64,000 nt of DNA. It comes from Roseibium aggregatum IAM 12614. Its GTDB lineage: Bacteria; Pseudomonadota; Alphaproteobacteria; Rhizobiales; Stappiaceae. Positions 27,000-36,100 of this stretch are shown here, piece after piece. The translations under genes were made by a program, and so were the position numbers. The stretch covers positions 62,001-126,000 of the forward strand of contig NZ_AAUW01000018.1 of NCBI RefSeq assembly GCF_000168975.1. The letters run 5' to 3'. Below the pieces are notes generated by a model, which saw only the letters and a list, made by a program, of their open reading frames with translations, did no database searches and was not told where the DNA came from. Numbering within the stretch: position 1 is the stretch's first letter; each line of letters begins with the position of its first letter.

Positions 27000-27766
27000 C
27001 ACAGGCACGCCGATATGCCGCCGTCCACAAAGATTGTGGTTCCGTTGACGAAAGAGGATGCATCGGACGACAGGAAGATGCAGGTGCCCACCAGCTCTTC
27101 CACGTTGCCCCATCGCCCCGCCGGGGTGCGCTTTTCCAGCCAGGCGCTGAAGTCGGGATCGTTGACCAGCGCCGCGTTCAAGGGCGTATCGAAATACCCC
27201 GGGGCCAGGCCGTTGCATTGCAGGCCGTATTTTGCCCAGTCCGTCGCCATGCCCTTGGTCAGATTCGCAACCGCGCCCTTGGTGGCGGTGTAGGGCGCAA
27301 TTCCCGGACGGGCGAGCGCGGTCTGTACCGAGCAGATGTTCACAATCTTGCCTGCCCCGCGCTTGATCATGTGACGGGCGACCGCCTGACCGACATGAAA
27401 AACAGAGGCGATATTCGTTTGAAGAAGGCGCTCGAACGCGTCTGCCGGAAAGTCTTCCAGCGGCGTTCTGTGCTGCATGCCGGCATTGTTGACCAGGATG
27501 TCGATGCCACCTGTGGATGTTTCGAACGAGTCCACGGCCTTGCGGACAGCCTCATGGTCGGTCACGTCGAACACCAGCTCCGCGACGGTCAGCCCCTCGG
27601 CCCGCAGTCCCTCTGCCGCACTCTTGAGTTTTTCCGGATCCCGGCCATTCAAAACGATTTCTGCCCCGGCGCGCGCTAGGCCGCGAGCAAGGGCCAGGCC
27701 GATCCCTTGCGAGGAACCGGTGACCAGGGCCCGCTTACCGGACAGGTCGAACAGGGCAAGGCTCAT
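26999..27766 (-). CDS. idnO: SDR oxidoreductase, gluconate 5-dehydrogenase-like
   Basis: 255-residue classical short-chain dehydrogenase: TGSSQGIGLALARGLA cofactor loop, NNAG near 90, catalytic Ser in NICSVQ and Y-x-x-x-K in YTATKGA, then the LAPGYFDTPLN loop typical of gluconate 5-dehydrogenase/IdnO. This enzyme reduces 5-ketogluconate to D-gluconate, which gntK (ATGA-coupled) then phosphorylates. A GTTATCGATAAC operator stands 45 bases upstream, shared with the divergent 2-hydroxyacid dehydrogenase. Confidence 0.85.
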   Translation of the reverse strand: MSLALFDLSGKRALVTGSSQGIGLALARGLARAGAEIVLNGRDPEKLKSAAEGLRAEGLTVAELVFDVTDHEAVRKAVDSFETSTGGIDILVNNAGMQHRTPLEDFPADAFERLLQTNIASVFHVGQAVARHMIKRGAGKIVNICSVQTALARPGIAPYTATKGAVANLTKGMATDWAKYGLQCNGLAPGYFDTPLNAALVNDPDFSAWLEKRTPAGRWGNVEELVGTCIFLSSDASSFVNGTTIFVDGGISACL

Positions 27767-27810
27767 TCAGGCTTCCTTTTCAGATGGCGATTGACAGCTC
27801 CCATTCTTAT

Positions 27811-27822
27811 GTTATCGATAAC
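27811..27822. promoter_or_regulatory. GntR/LacI-type operator 3 (idnO / dehydrogenase promoters)
   Basis: GTTATCGATAAC, perfect palindrome in the 84-base divergent gap; 45 bases from the idnO start and 28 bases from the start of the 2-hydroxyacid dehydrogenase. One bound repressor could shut both operons. Confidence 0.8.
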
Positions 27823-27850
27823 AAATATTGTCAAGTCTCGGAGCCCCAAA

Positions 27851-28798
27851 ATGAGCAAACCCGATATTCTCCAAATCGGCCCCTACCCCGAATGGGATCA
27901 GGTTCCGCTGGAAGCCGGCTTTACCATGCACAAATATTTTGAGGCTCCCGACAAGCCTGCCTTTCTCTCTTCGATCGGTGAGCGCATTCGCGCTATCGCA
28001 ACACGCGGCGAGCTGGGGGCAGACCGCACCCTGATCGAGGCCTGCCCGAACCTGGAAATCATCTCGGTCTATGGCGTCGGTTTTGATGCGGTGGACCTGA
28101 ATGCCTGCCGTGAGCGTGGCATCCGGGTGACCAACACACCGGATGTTCTGACCAACGACGTTGCCGATCTCGGTGTTGCCATGATGCTCGTCCAGTCGCG
28201 CGGCATGACCGGTGCCGAGAGCTGGGTGCGGGACGGAAGCTGGTCCGCAAAGGGCCTCTACCCGCTCAAAAGCCGCGTCTGGGGCAAGAAAGCGGGTGTG
28301 CTTGGCCTCGGACGTATCGGCTTTGAAGTCGCAAAGCGTCTGGTCGGTTTCGATCTTGACATCGCTTATTGCGATGTAGCTGCCAAGGAGTACGCACCCG
28401 ACTGGTCCTTTGTTGCCGATCCGGTCGAACTCGCGCTTCACTCCGACTTCTTGTTCGTGACCCTCGCAGCGTCCGCACAGACACGTCATATCGTCAGCCG
28501 CAGCGTGATCGAAGCCGTCGGGCCGGAAGGCATGATCATCAATATCAGCAGAGCGTCGAATATCGATGAGGACGCCCTGCTGGACGCCCTTGAGACCGGC
28601 CGTCTTGGGTCGGCAGCCCTTGATGTGTTCGAAGGAGAACCGGCACTCAACCCCCGTTTCCTGAAGCTGGATAATGTTCTTCTGCAACCGCATCACGCTT
28701 CGGGAACCTTCGAAACGAGAAAGGCCATGGGCCAGCTCGTCAGGGACAATCTGTCCGCGCATTTTGCCGGCAACAACCTTCCGACCCCTGTTCTGTGA
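27851..28798 (+). CDS. 2-hydroxyacid dehydrogenase, 2-ketogluconate reductase/GhrB-like
   Basis: 315 residues. Nucleotide loop AGVLGLGRIGFEVAKRL near 149; catalytic Arg in IINISRASNIDEDAL; Glu in DVFEGEPALNP; His in PHHASGTFETR. This family reduces 2-ketogluconate, hydroxypyruvate or glyoxylate; among idonate and gluconate genes the first is the best fit. ATG 27851 is preceded by CGGAG; the longer frame from 27707 runs over the divergent gene. Followed eight bases later by idnD. Confidence 0.85.
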   Translation: MSKPDILQIGPYPEWDQVPLEAGFTMHKYFEAPDKPAFLSSIGERIRAIATRGELGADRTLIEACPNLEIISVYGVGFDAVDLNACRERGIRVTNTPDVLTNDVADLGVAMMLVQSRGMTGAESWVRDGSWSAKGLYPLKSRVWGKKAGVLGLGRIGFEVAKRLVGFDLDIAYCDVAAKEYAPDWSFVADPVELALHSDFLFVTLAASAQTRHIVSRSVIEAVGPEGMIINISRASNIDEDALLDALETGRLGSAALDVFEGEPALNPRFLKLDNVLLQPHHASGTFETRKAMGQLVRDNLSAHFAGNNLPTPVL

Positions 28799-28805
28799 GG
28801 CAGCC

Positions 28806-29837
28806 ATGAAGTCAATCGTCATTCACGCTGCCAAGGACCTGCGCATTGAAGAGCAGCAGGAAGAGCAACCCGGCCCCGGCGAAGTTCAAATCAAGCTGTC
28901 GACCGGAGGCATCTGCGGTTCGGACCTGCATTATTTCAATCACGGCGGCTTTGGACCCGTGCGCCTGAAAGAACCCATGATCCTCGGACATGAGGTTTCC
29001 GGTCACATCACCGCACTTGGGGAAGGTGTGTCGGGTCTCGCGCTTGGACAGCTTGTTGCCATTTCGCCTTCGAGGCCCTGCCGGCAATGCCGGTTCTGCA
29101 ACGAAGGGTCCTTCAACCAGTGTCTCAACATGCGCTTTTACGGAAGCGCGATGCCGTTTCCGCACATTCAGGGGGCCTTTCGCGAGGTCCTGGTTGCCGA
29201 TGCGCTCCAGTGCGCGCCGGCCGACGGCCTGACACCGGGCGAAGCTGCAATGGCCGAACCACTGGCGGTCTGCCTGCACGCGACACGTCACGCAGGAAAC
29301 CTGCTGGGCAAATCCGTGCTCGTCACGGGCTGCGGTCCGATCGGCATTCTGTGCATCGTTGCCGCCCGCAGGGCTGGTGCCGACTTCATCGTTGCAACGG
29401 ATCTCAGTGACTTCACGCTTGAGATGGCCAGAACCGCAGGTGCTGATGAAACGGTGAACATGGCTAATGCCCCCTCGGCACTGGAACGCTTTTCCGCTGA
29501 CAAGGGAACCTTCGATGTCCTTTATGAATGCTCCGGCGCGGCCCCTGCCCTTTCTGCCGGAATCGCAGCCATCCGCCCGGGTGGCACCATTGTTCAACTG
29601 GGCCTGGGTGGCGATATGTCAGTCCCCATGATGGCGCTGACATCCAAGGAGCTCTGCCTGAAGGGATCTTTCCGGTTCCATCAGGAATTCTTCACCGGTG
29701 TCAGCCTGATGCAAAAGGGATTGATTGACGTCAAACCCTTCATAACGCAGACCTTTCGGCTGAATGATGCCATTAAGGCGTTCGAAACTGCAGGGGACCG
29801 GTCCAGGGCCGTCAAGGCCCAGATTGCCTTTGCCTGA
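28806..29837 (+). CDS. idnD: L-idonate 5-dehydrogenase
   Basis: Oxidises L-idonate to 5-ketogluconate. 343 residues, zinc-dependent medium-chain dehydrogenase. Catalytic zinc ligands in GGICGSDLHYFNHGGFG and ILGHEVSGH; structural zinc four-Cys loop PCRQCRFCNEGSFNQC; cofactor loop VTGCGPIGILCIVAARRAG. The SDLHYFNHGG and GSAMPFPH segments fit IdnD. ATG 28806, eight bases after the previous stop. With idnO and gntK it completes idonate to 5-ketogluconate to gluconate to 6-phosphogluconate. Confidence 0.9.
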   Translation: MKSIVIHAAKDLRIEEQQEEQPGPGEVQIKLSTGGICGSDLHYFNHGGFGPVRLKEPMILGHEVSGHITALGEGVSGLALGQLVAISPSRPCRQCRFCNEGSFNQCLNMRFYGSAMPFPHIQGAFREVLVADALQCAPADGLTPGEAAMAEPLAVCLHATRHAGNLLGKSVLVTGCGPIGILCIVAARRAGADFIVATDLSDFTLEMARTAGADETVNMANAPSALERFSADKGTFDVLYECSGAAPALSAGIAAIRPGGTIVQLGLGGDMSVPMMALTSKELCLKGSFRFHQEFFTGVSLMQKGLIDVKPFITQTFRLNDAIKAFETAGDRSRAVKAQIAFA

Positions 29838-29948
29838 GGCTCAAGCACATGAAAGAGGCAGAGTGCTCTTGCCCTCCGCCTTCACTGCTTTCACCCAGGT
29901 CGCCGGATCACTGGGCAATAAACTGGCACATTCCCCGAGAGGCCATTT

Positions 29949-30365
29949 TCAAAGGTCCGCCCCAATGGCCGCAAGACCGGCACGGGCAACCTCAGTGTCC
30001 TGATCGCCGCTGCCGGACCCCACTCCGATCCCTCCAAGGAGGTGCCCGTCCACCACAATTGGCAAGCCGCCTTCCAGGCCAGTGACATTTCCATCGGTTG
30101 CCAGGCCAATCAGCGGACGAACGGCTTCCGGAATAGACGTCGTTTTTGCTCCGATGGAGGCCGCTGTCCGCGCCTTGGCCTTCGCGCTTTTCAGGCTCAG
30201 GAACTTGGCACCGGACATACGGATTTCAGCCAGGGCCACGCCACTTGCATCGACAATGACGACACACTGCGGTTGACCGATTTCTTCAGCCTTTCCAACC
30301 GCCGCAACAATCATCGCCAGCGCGCCACGATGGGTAAGCTGCATTGAGGTTTCGACCAGGTTCAT
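29949..30365 (-). CDS. Heme-binding/GlcG-HbpS family protein (DUF336)
   Basis: 138 residues. VIVDASGVALAEIRMSGA, AKARTAASIG, GGLPIVVDGHLLGGIGVGSG and DQDTEVARAGLAAIG are the GlcG/HbpS/PduO-C family blocks. ATG 30365 has GAAAGG six bases upstream. A GTTATCGATAAC operator lies 19 bases before the start, so this gene belongs to the sugar-acid regulon. Members of this family are often found beside glycolate, diol or sugar-acid oxidation genes; what they bind there is generally unknown. No signal peptide. Confidence 0.85.
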   Translation of the reverse strand: MNLVETSMQLTHRGALAMIVAAVGKAEEIGQPQCVVIVDASGVALAEIRMSGAKFLSLKSAKAKARTAASIGAKTTSIPEAVRPLIGLATDGNVTGLEGGLPIVVDGHLLGGIGVGSGSGDQDTEVARAGLAAIGADL

Positions 30366-30383
30366 GAAATGCCTTTCGAAAAA

Positions 30384-30395
30384 GTTATCGATAAC
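30384..30395. promoter_or_regulatory. GntR/LacI-type operator 4 (HbpS-like gene)
   Basis: GTTATCGATAAC, with A5 on its left as at operator 2. Located directly ahead of the HbpS-like gene's ribosome site, a position expected to block initiation. Confidence 0.78.
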
Positions 30396-30674
30396 ATATT
30401 GAAACAACTATGCTCAACAATCAATCTCTCATGGCAATCATTTCCGGCAATCATTTAGGAAAAACAGCTCCCTGGATGTCATGTTCCACTTGCAATAGAA
30501 GCATCTGGCATCCCGGCAAATTCCGAGCCGGACGACCTTCTTTGTCCCGCTTGACGGTGGACACCGTCTGCACATCAGCAACAGAGCACCGAGACACTGC
30601 GTCATCGGTGCTTCCGTCGTTTCGTACTTCGTGACCGCATGGAAGAATGCGAAACCCGGCTCCGCTGAAGCCGC
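30396..30674. other. Intergenic region without a recognised gene
   Basis: About 280 bases between the HbpS-like gene and the small YRG-repeat gene. Short frames on the plus strand (for instance 30410-30634) have no ribosome site and read as non-protein sequence. Nothing else recognised. Confidence 0.4.
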
Positions 30675-30944
30675 TTAAACGGCGCGCATCAGAGCGGCAG
30701 TGTCACTGCCTGCCAGTCTGGTTGAGGCCGAAGATATGGCACTCGGTGTTTCAACCGCAGGCGCACCCGAATACAGATTGTAGCTTACACTCCTGTAGCA
30801 CATGGGAGTTGCAGTCTTCTTCGCAGCCCGTGGTGAGGTCACACCATGGTGACGGCATCCACGATAAACGAGATCGCAAGGAGCATGCGGTTCTGCCAGC
30901 CTCGCCCCATCGTGGAAAATACTGCGATAAATCAGATAATTCAT
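30675..30944 (-). CDS. Small protein with YRG-type repeats (DUF4278-like)
   Basis: 89 residues from ATG 30944. Three evenly spaced short motifs are visible: LIYRSIFHDG near residue 4, LVYRGCRHHG near 26 and MCYRSVSYNL near 50, that is hydrophobic-x-YR-G/S-x-x-H/Y. Small DUF4278 proteins carry such YRG-x-x-Y repeats. An AGGG sequence lies ten bases upstream. No signal peptide or membrane segment. Function unknown. A perfect TGTGA-N6-TCACA box lies 76 bases upstream, which suggests control by the Crp-type regulator encoded next door. Confidence 0.5.
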   Translation of the reverse strand: MNYLIYRSIFHDGARLAEPHAPCDLVYRGCRHHGVTSPRAAKKTATPMCYRSVSYNLYSGAPAVETPSAISSASTRLAGSDTAALMRAV

Positions 30945-31384
30945 AGAATTAATCCCTTCTGATTCAATTTTCTCGACATATGACGCAGAGGAATATTCCC
31001 AATATCGGACCCAAAGGTATGTGAACCAATTCACACCAGCAGAGTTTTTTCTGAAAATTCCTTCATTTTGCACTCAAAAGACACTTGCAACAGAGATCGG
31101 ATATTGCCCATCATACTGAGCGGACGCTGGAGGCGCTCCTAATTCGACCGCGCCTCATGTGTCGGGAACGAATTTTCTGAAAAAGGAGAAACCAGTCAGA
31201 TCGCACTATTTCCAAAAAATTTTTACGTAATACATTAGATGAATTACACACGTTTTCTATCCATGTGACGCCACACATCTTTCCTAGTCTATTTTTTGGA
31301 TTTCCAGAGAACTGGAAGTTCAATCAAGACATTCGTTTCGTTTAATAACTTCGGCACATGCCGGCAATCCGATTGAGGCCTCCC
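30945..31384. other. AT-rich divergent promoter region, 440 bases
   Basis: Noticeably richer in A and T than the surroundings. Holds a CRP-type box at 31020-31035 and a weaker palindrome ATGTG-N6-CACAT at 31263-31278, 107 bases before the crp-family gene. No credible protein in either strand. Confidence 0.55.
31020..31035. promoter_or_regulatory. CRP-type box 1
   Basis: TGTGAACCAATTCACA fits TGTGA-N6-TCACA exactly. It is 76 bases upstream of the YRG-repeat gene and shares TGTGAAC-x-x-ATTCACA with the box ahead of the LysE gene. Confidence 0.72.
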
Positions 31385-32089
31385 ATGCTGAGAGACGTCA
31401 TCCGAGAGTGTTATCTTTTTTCAAATATTGACGAAGGCAGTCTGGATCTGCTTACCCGCCTGAGCACCATCGCTCGTTACGAAGCGGAAAGCGCAATCTT
31501 CGCAGCCGGCGATGAACCGGACGGACTTCGCGTCATCATCACAGGCTCAATTCGCATATGGATCTCCGATGCGGAAGGCCGTGAACTCACCCTTGCGCTC
31601 CTGGAACCAGGCGATCCGTTTGGCGAAATTTCAGTGTTGGACAAACTGCCACGAACCGCAAATGCGTCAGCTCTCGCAAACTCCGAATGTCTGTTTTTGC
31701 CCAAGGACGCTATGGAAATAGCGCTGGATAAAAGCCCGCAATTTGCCCATCACCTCATCCAGCTCTTATGTGAGATCCTGCGACGCAACACGGAAGCGAT
31801 GGGAGCTTTCGCCTTTCTTGGCCTCGACGGCCGGCTTGCTCAAAAGCTTCTGGATCTCGCGCTGTCATATGCGGACCTGAAAGACGACGGGGCGAAGTTC
31901 AAACGAAAATTCTCTCAGAATGAACTGGCGCACATGCTGGGTGTTACTCGCGAAGCGCTCAACAAGAGGCTCAATGCCTTGGCTCATGACGGGTTGATCA
32001 CACTGACAAACGGCCTGATTTCGATACCCAACCTGGAAGCCCTGGCAACACGCGCAAGAGCCGCTGAAAGGCTCAATCGAGGGCGATGA
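31385..32089 (+). CDS. Crp/Fnr-family transcriptional regulator
   Basis: 234 residues. N-terminal cyclic-nucleotide-binding beta-roll with GLRVIITGSIRIWISDAEG, the phosphate-cassette-like PFGEISVLDKLPRTANASA (G-E-x-S then R-x-A, close to the cAMP pocket FGE-(8)-RSA pattern), a long dimer helix and C-terminal winged HTH FSQNELAHMLGVTREALNKRL. The RE pair of the recognition helix is the one that reads TGTGA half-sites in CRP. No N-terminal FNR cysteine cluster. ATG 31385 has GAGG six bases upstream; the ATG at 31358 has none. Two TGTGA-N6-TCACA boxes nearby are likely targets. Confidence 0.9.
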   Translation: MLRDVIRECYLFSNIDEGSLDLLTRLSTIARYEAESAIFAAGDEPDGLRVIITGSIRIWISDAEGRELTLALLEPGDPFGEISVLDKLPRTANASALANSECLFLPKDAMEIALDKSPQFAHHLIQLLCEILRRNTEAMGAFAFLGLDGRLAQKLLDLALSYADLKDDGAKFKRKFSQNELAHMLGVTREALNKRLNALAHDGLITLTNGLISIPNLEALATRARAAERLNRGR

Positions 32090-32343
32090 AAATTGCAGCG
32101 TGACTTCTGGATGCAACAGCGCGCCGCGCTCCGCATACCGGGTTCCAAAACCGGATTTTGCTTGAATTTTGACCGATTGAGAGAGGACTGGGGCACCGCT
32201 TTAAACTCTTGTCCGTTCAAATGCGGCCCGTCCCATCCAGCCCTAACCACGTCATTCGACGATTTTCTCGCAGTCTGTCCCAGACTAAAATTGTAAGATC
32301 GCGCCAAATATTGCGGCGACTTTGTTAAGTAAAATTCATGCCT

Positions 32344-32955
32344 CTAGAAGAGTTGCAGAAAAACTAGCGCACCCATAACCAACAGTGTCGTGCCGGAAAC
32401 ACAATTCACAACGTTGGCGATGCCCTTGTGCACCGTCAGCACTCTGGTGGCCGCCATCCAGGGGATGAGGCCACAGGCTGAAGAAAGCAGGATAACGGGG
32501 ACGCATAACATCAAAGTGGTCGCGTAGGAATTATCCGTCAGTTCAAGCAAGAACCCGGGAAAAAGCGCAACAAAAAACATAAGAGCAAGAGGGTTTGCCA
32601 GGCCGATCCACGCACCCTTGGCAGCGTAGTGTGTGAAGCGGAAAGCAGGAGCTTGCTCCATCTTACTGAATTTCATTTCCCGCAATATGCTGAAACCGAA
32701 ATACGCAAGAATACAGCCGCCTGCCAACTGCATGGCGTGAATGAAAAGAGGACTGACCTCCAGCAGTCCGATAGCAAACAGAATAGCCAAAACCACCCAC
32801 ACGAGCTCGGCGAAAAGAATGCCGGCAAGTGAAGCAACACCGCCTAAAAAACCTGAACGCGTTGTCGCAGCGCTGACAAAGGCAACGTTCTGCCCGGGCG
32901 CTATCGACGCAGCAAAATTTGTCGCCGCAAGAGCAAACCATATTTCGGTAGACAT
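32344..32955 (-). CDS. LysE-family translocator (amino-acid exporter)
   Basis: 203 residues, six membrane segments. IAPGQNVAFVSAATTRSGFLGG is the LysE/RhtB N-terminal signature, followed by the membrane helix FAELVWVVLAILFAIGLL and WIGLANPLALMFFVALFPGF. Start ATG 32955 has a strong GGGAGG. A perfect CRP-type box is located 50 bases upstream. LysE family members export amino acids or related small molecules; the substrate here is unknown. Confidence 0.9.
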   Translation of the reverse strand: MSTEIWFALAATNFAASIAPGQNVAFVSAATTRSGFLGGVASLAGILFAELVWVVLAILFAIGLLEVSPLFIHAMQLAGGCILAYFGFSILREMKFSKMEQAPAFRFTHYAAKGAWIGLANPLALMFFVALFPGFLLELTDNSYATTLMLCVPVILLSSACGLIPWMAATRVLTVHKGIANVVNCVSGTTLLVMGALVFLQLF

Positions 32956-33002
32956 TTTTCCTCCCAGTATTGGGAGTGGCGTAACAAATATTTCCGCTGG
33001 GT

Positions 33003-33022
33003 GATGTGAACGTATTCACATC
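33003..33022. promoter_or_regulatory. CRP-type box 2 (lysE promoter)
   Basis: GATGTGAA and its mirror TTCACATC form perfect 8-bp arms around CGTA; the core 33005-33020 fits TGTGA-N6-TCACA exactly. Confidence 0.75.
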
Positions 33023-33151
33023 GGGCGCATTATTCGGAGCCCGAGAGGCACACGGAATATGCGGCCCTGCCGGGATCAGGTTCTCGTGAAAATGAAGTGG
33101 GGTAATAAAGACAGGAAGGGTGCCGTCTGAAACAGAAGGGCGCTGCTTGCT

Positions 33152-36100
33152 TCAGGCGAATAAATCGTTGCGCGTGGAGACTATTTTCTCCTGAAGCGCA
33201 CGATGATCACTCTCGATGCGATTGCCGAAAGACCGGGATTGTTGGCGCTTCGCGACGCCAACTGCCTGGCGCAGAATTGCTTCGGCAACCTCAGGCTCGC
33301 AGCCTTCGAAGAGCCGCAGTTGCGCTTCCACGCGGCCGACTTCCGGCTCGTTCCAGACCTCCCCGAACTGCTCCATCAGCATGCGGGCATTTTTAATGTG
33401 CGCGAGACCTTCGCGCGCCTTGCCAAGGTCCAGCCAGCGCCTGGCGATGAAGGTCTCGTATGTTGGCAGGTAAACCACTCCCATGTCGCGAAACTCTTCA
33501 AGCCGCTTGTCCACCAGCTTGATGGAGTGTTCCGACGGCTTCTGGCAGCAGATCCCCATTGCTTCGAGCAGCCGCCCGCAGGCCAGCCACATGTTGTAGT
33601 GATGCTCGAGCCCGACCTTTTGCAGCAGGCGGCCATTTTTCACCAGAATGTCCTGCTGCTCCATCAGCACACCGCGCAACAACGCCTCATGATAGGTCGC
33701 AAAGGCTCGGCTGCCGGCCAGATCCAGTCTTGCGGAATGGGCAAGTGCCCTGTCCATGTTCTCTTCCGCCGCCTCGCTGTCACCAAGACACCAGCAAACC
33801 AGGGCGTTGTAGCCTGATGCGGCCACCAGTGCGTCCAGCCCTATCGAATAGGTGACGGATGCCTGATATTTCGGGTCATACAAGCCAACTGAGATCTCGA
33901 AGTTCTGCCTTGCAGAGGAGAACCGCCCACGGAGAAACTCATTGGCTGCCTTGGCGCGATGCGCCGTCATGCGCAGCAAATTCCCCTGGTCGTATGAGCA
34001 ACGCGCGAACAGTTCATCGATGAGGGCATCCCCGTCATCCCGGTGCCCGGTCACGAATACATAAACCCACTGATTGTAGAGCAGAGGCAGAATTGCATCC
34101 ACGTCCTGCGCCTGGTCGGCAAGCTGAATGGCGCGCCGGGTTGTTTCCCCCACTTCGGGTGCTGCAAAGCCGCGCACGGACCGATAGGGCGCTACCAGTT
34201 CGATCAAGAGGAGGAACTCAAGCGCTTCGCGGCGCGATTTGCCTTCCACGTGCTCAAGTAGCTCCAGGCCCTTCTTCAGGTAGGCAATCGCTTCCTCGCT
34301 GGCAGAGCGATAATTCGCAACCACCGCTGCTTCATGCCATCGTACGATCGCTTCCTCAAAGCGTTCGGCACGCGCGAGATGGAAAGCCATGTCCTCCGGC
34401 CGCAGCAAGCTGTCGAAATTCGGAAGCTCGGGCATCACCTCGGCAATGCGGGCGTGAATGTCCCGCCGGTCGGCAGCCAGAAGGGTGCCGTAAGCCGCGT
34501 CGCGGATGAGTGCATGGCGAAACGTGAATTGCCGGCTGGGCAAGCCCCCGGAAGAGTGGATCAGCTCGGCAGACTGAAGAACCTCAAGCCCTTCCTTGAA
34601 AGCTGTCTCGCCAACATCGGCAACGCCGGCCAGGACATCAATGGAAAAGCTGCGTCCGATACACGAGGCAACCTGCGCCAGGCGCTTGTGCTCTCCAAGC
34701 CGGTCGAGACGTGCCAGCAAAATGCTCTGGAGGTTGCTCGGTATGTCGCCCATGTCGAGTTGCCGGCTCAGTTCGACGCCGTGCCCGGTGCGCAGCAGCA
34801 AATCCTTTTCCAGAATGACATTCGTCAGCTCTTCAACAAAAAGCGGAACACCATCGGTCCGCTCAAAAATCAGGTCGACGATCGCTTTGGGGGCGTCGCG
34901 CCCGAGCAGTTCCTTGACGAAGCCCGTTGTGTCATCCGCAGTCAGCCGCTCAAGGAAAAGCTTCGTGTCTTTTCCGGAAGGCGCATTCAGGGCCTGCCAG
35001 CCATCCGGCCGTGAGGTCGTGATCATCAAGATGGGAGCCGGTGCACTATCGGAGACAATGCTCTGCAGAAACTCGAGCGACGTCGGATCGCACCAATGCA
35101 TATCCTCGACAACCAGAACAAGCGGCCGCACCGCTGCTTTTTCGACAAAGAAACGACGCAGGATCTGGAAGGCCTGCTTGCGCCACACTGCGGGGTTCGC
35201 CATAGGCGCCGCCACCTTGTTGCTTGCCGAGCCGACAAGCCCACCCAAGACAACCAGTTGCTCGCTCGAAAGATCAAGCTGCGAACCGACAAGCTTTCTG
35301 AGCTTTCTGGCTTTCTCCTCGTCTGTGGCGCCAGGAGACACGTCTGCCTGCTCCATGATCGCCTCAGCCAGGGGGAAAAAGGGTGTGTTGGCCTGGCCGG
35401 GAGTGCATTGAAGCTGGATCACTTCAAAGCCCTCGGATGCGATCGTATCGGTCAATTGCCAAACGAAGTGAGATTTGCCGATACCCGGCTCTCCCCTCAC
35501 CGAAACGACATGACACGCTCCTGCCTGCACCTTGCGCCAAGCGTCAATTGCCAGGGTGGTTTCAGTTCCACGCCCCAGAAAAATGCCACTCCGGGAACGG
35601 CTTTTCGCTTCGAAACGGCTTCGCGCGAGCCGCGACGCAATGACCTGAAAGACGAGCTTCGGCTTTTCGAGGCCGGCAATCGTCTGTTCGCCAAGCGGTT
35701 CGAGAACGAACAGATCTCCCACCAGCTTTCGGGTGACATCGTCGATCAGGAGACTGTCGGGCGCTGCCATCGCCTGCAATCGGGCTGCCAAATTGACATT
35801 CGATCCTACTGCGAGCGCATCCTCCGGCCTGCTCTTGAGCTGCGACGGCAGACCAACGACAACCGGACCGGTTGCAATGCCGATCCGCATGTGCAGATCG
35901 GCAGCGCCATGACCCTCCGCCTCCTGATTGTGCGCCAGCAAAGCCAGGGCAGCGTTGACGGCCCTTTCGGCGTCGTCTTCTAGGGCGGCGGGATAGCCGA
36001 AATATATGAGAGCTCCGTCGCCCAGATATTGGGCGATATGTCCGCCAAAGCGCGCGGTGATGGATTTGACGGCTTTCCAGTACTCGCGCAGCAACCGGCG

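Noticed and set aside
29840..29880. Possible terminator between idnD and the HbpS-like gene
   Set aside because: Only an imperfect stem (GGCAGAG with CTCTTGCC) with a bulge and no T run.
31263..31278. ATGTG-N6-CACAT palindrome as a third CRP box
   Set aside because: The half-sites are TGTG without the A at the right place on one side; kept only as a weak element in the promoter region note.
31111..31323. 70-codon minus-strand frame in the AT-rich region
   Set aside because: No ribosome site and no protein-like pattern; the region fits a promoter area.
31385..32089. Crp-family protein as the FNR that reads the TTGAT/GTCAA boxes
   Set aside because: It has no N-terminal Cys cluster for an Fe-S cluster and its recognition helix fits TGTGA sites.
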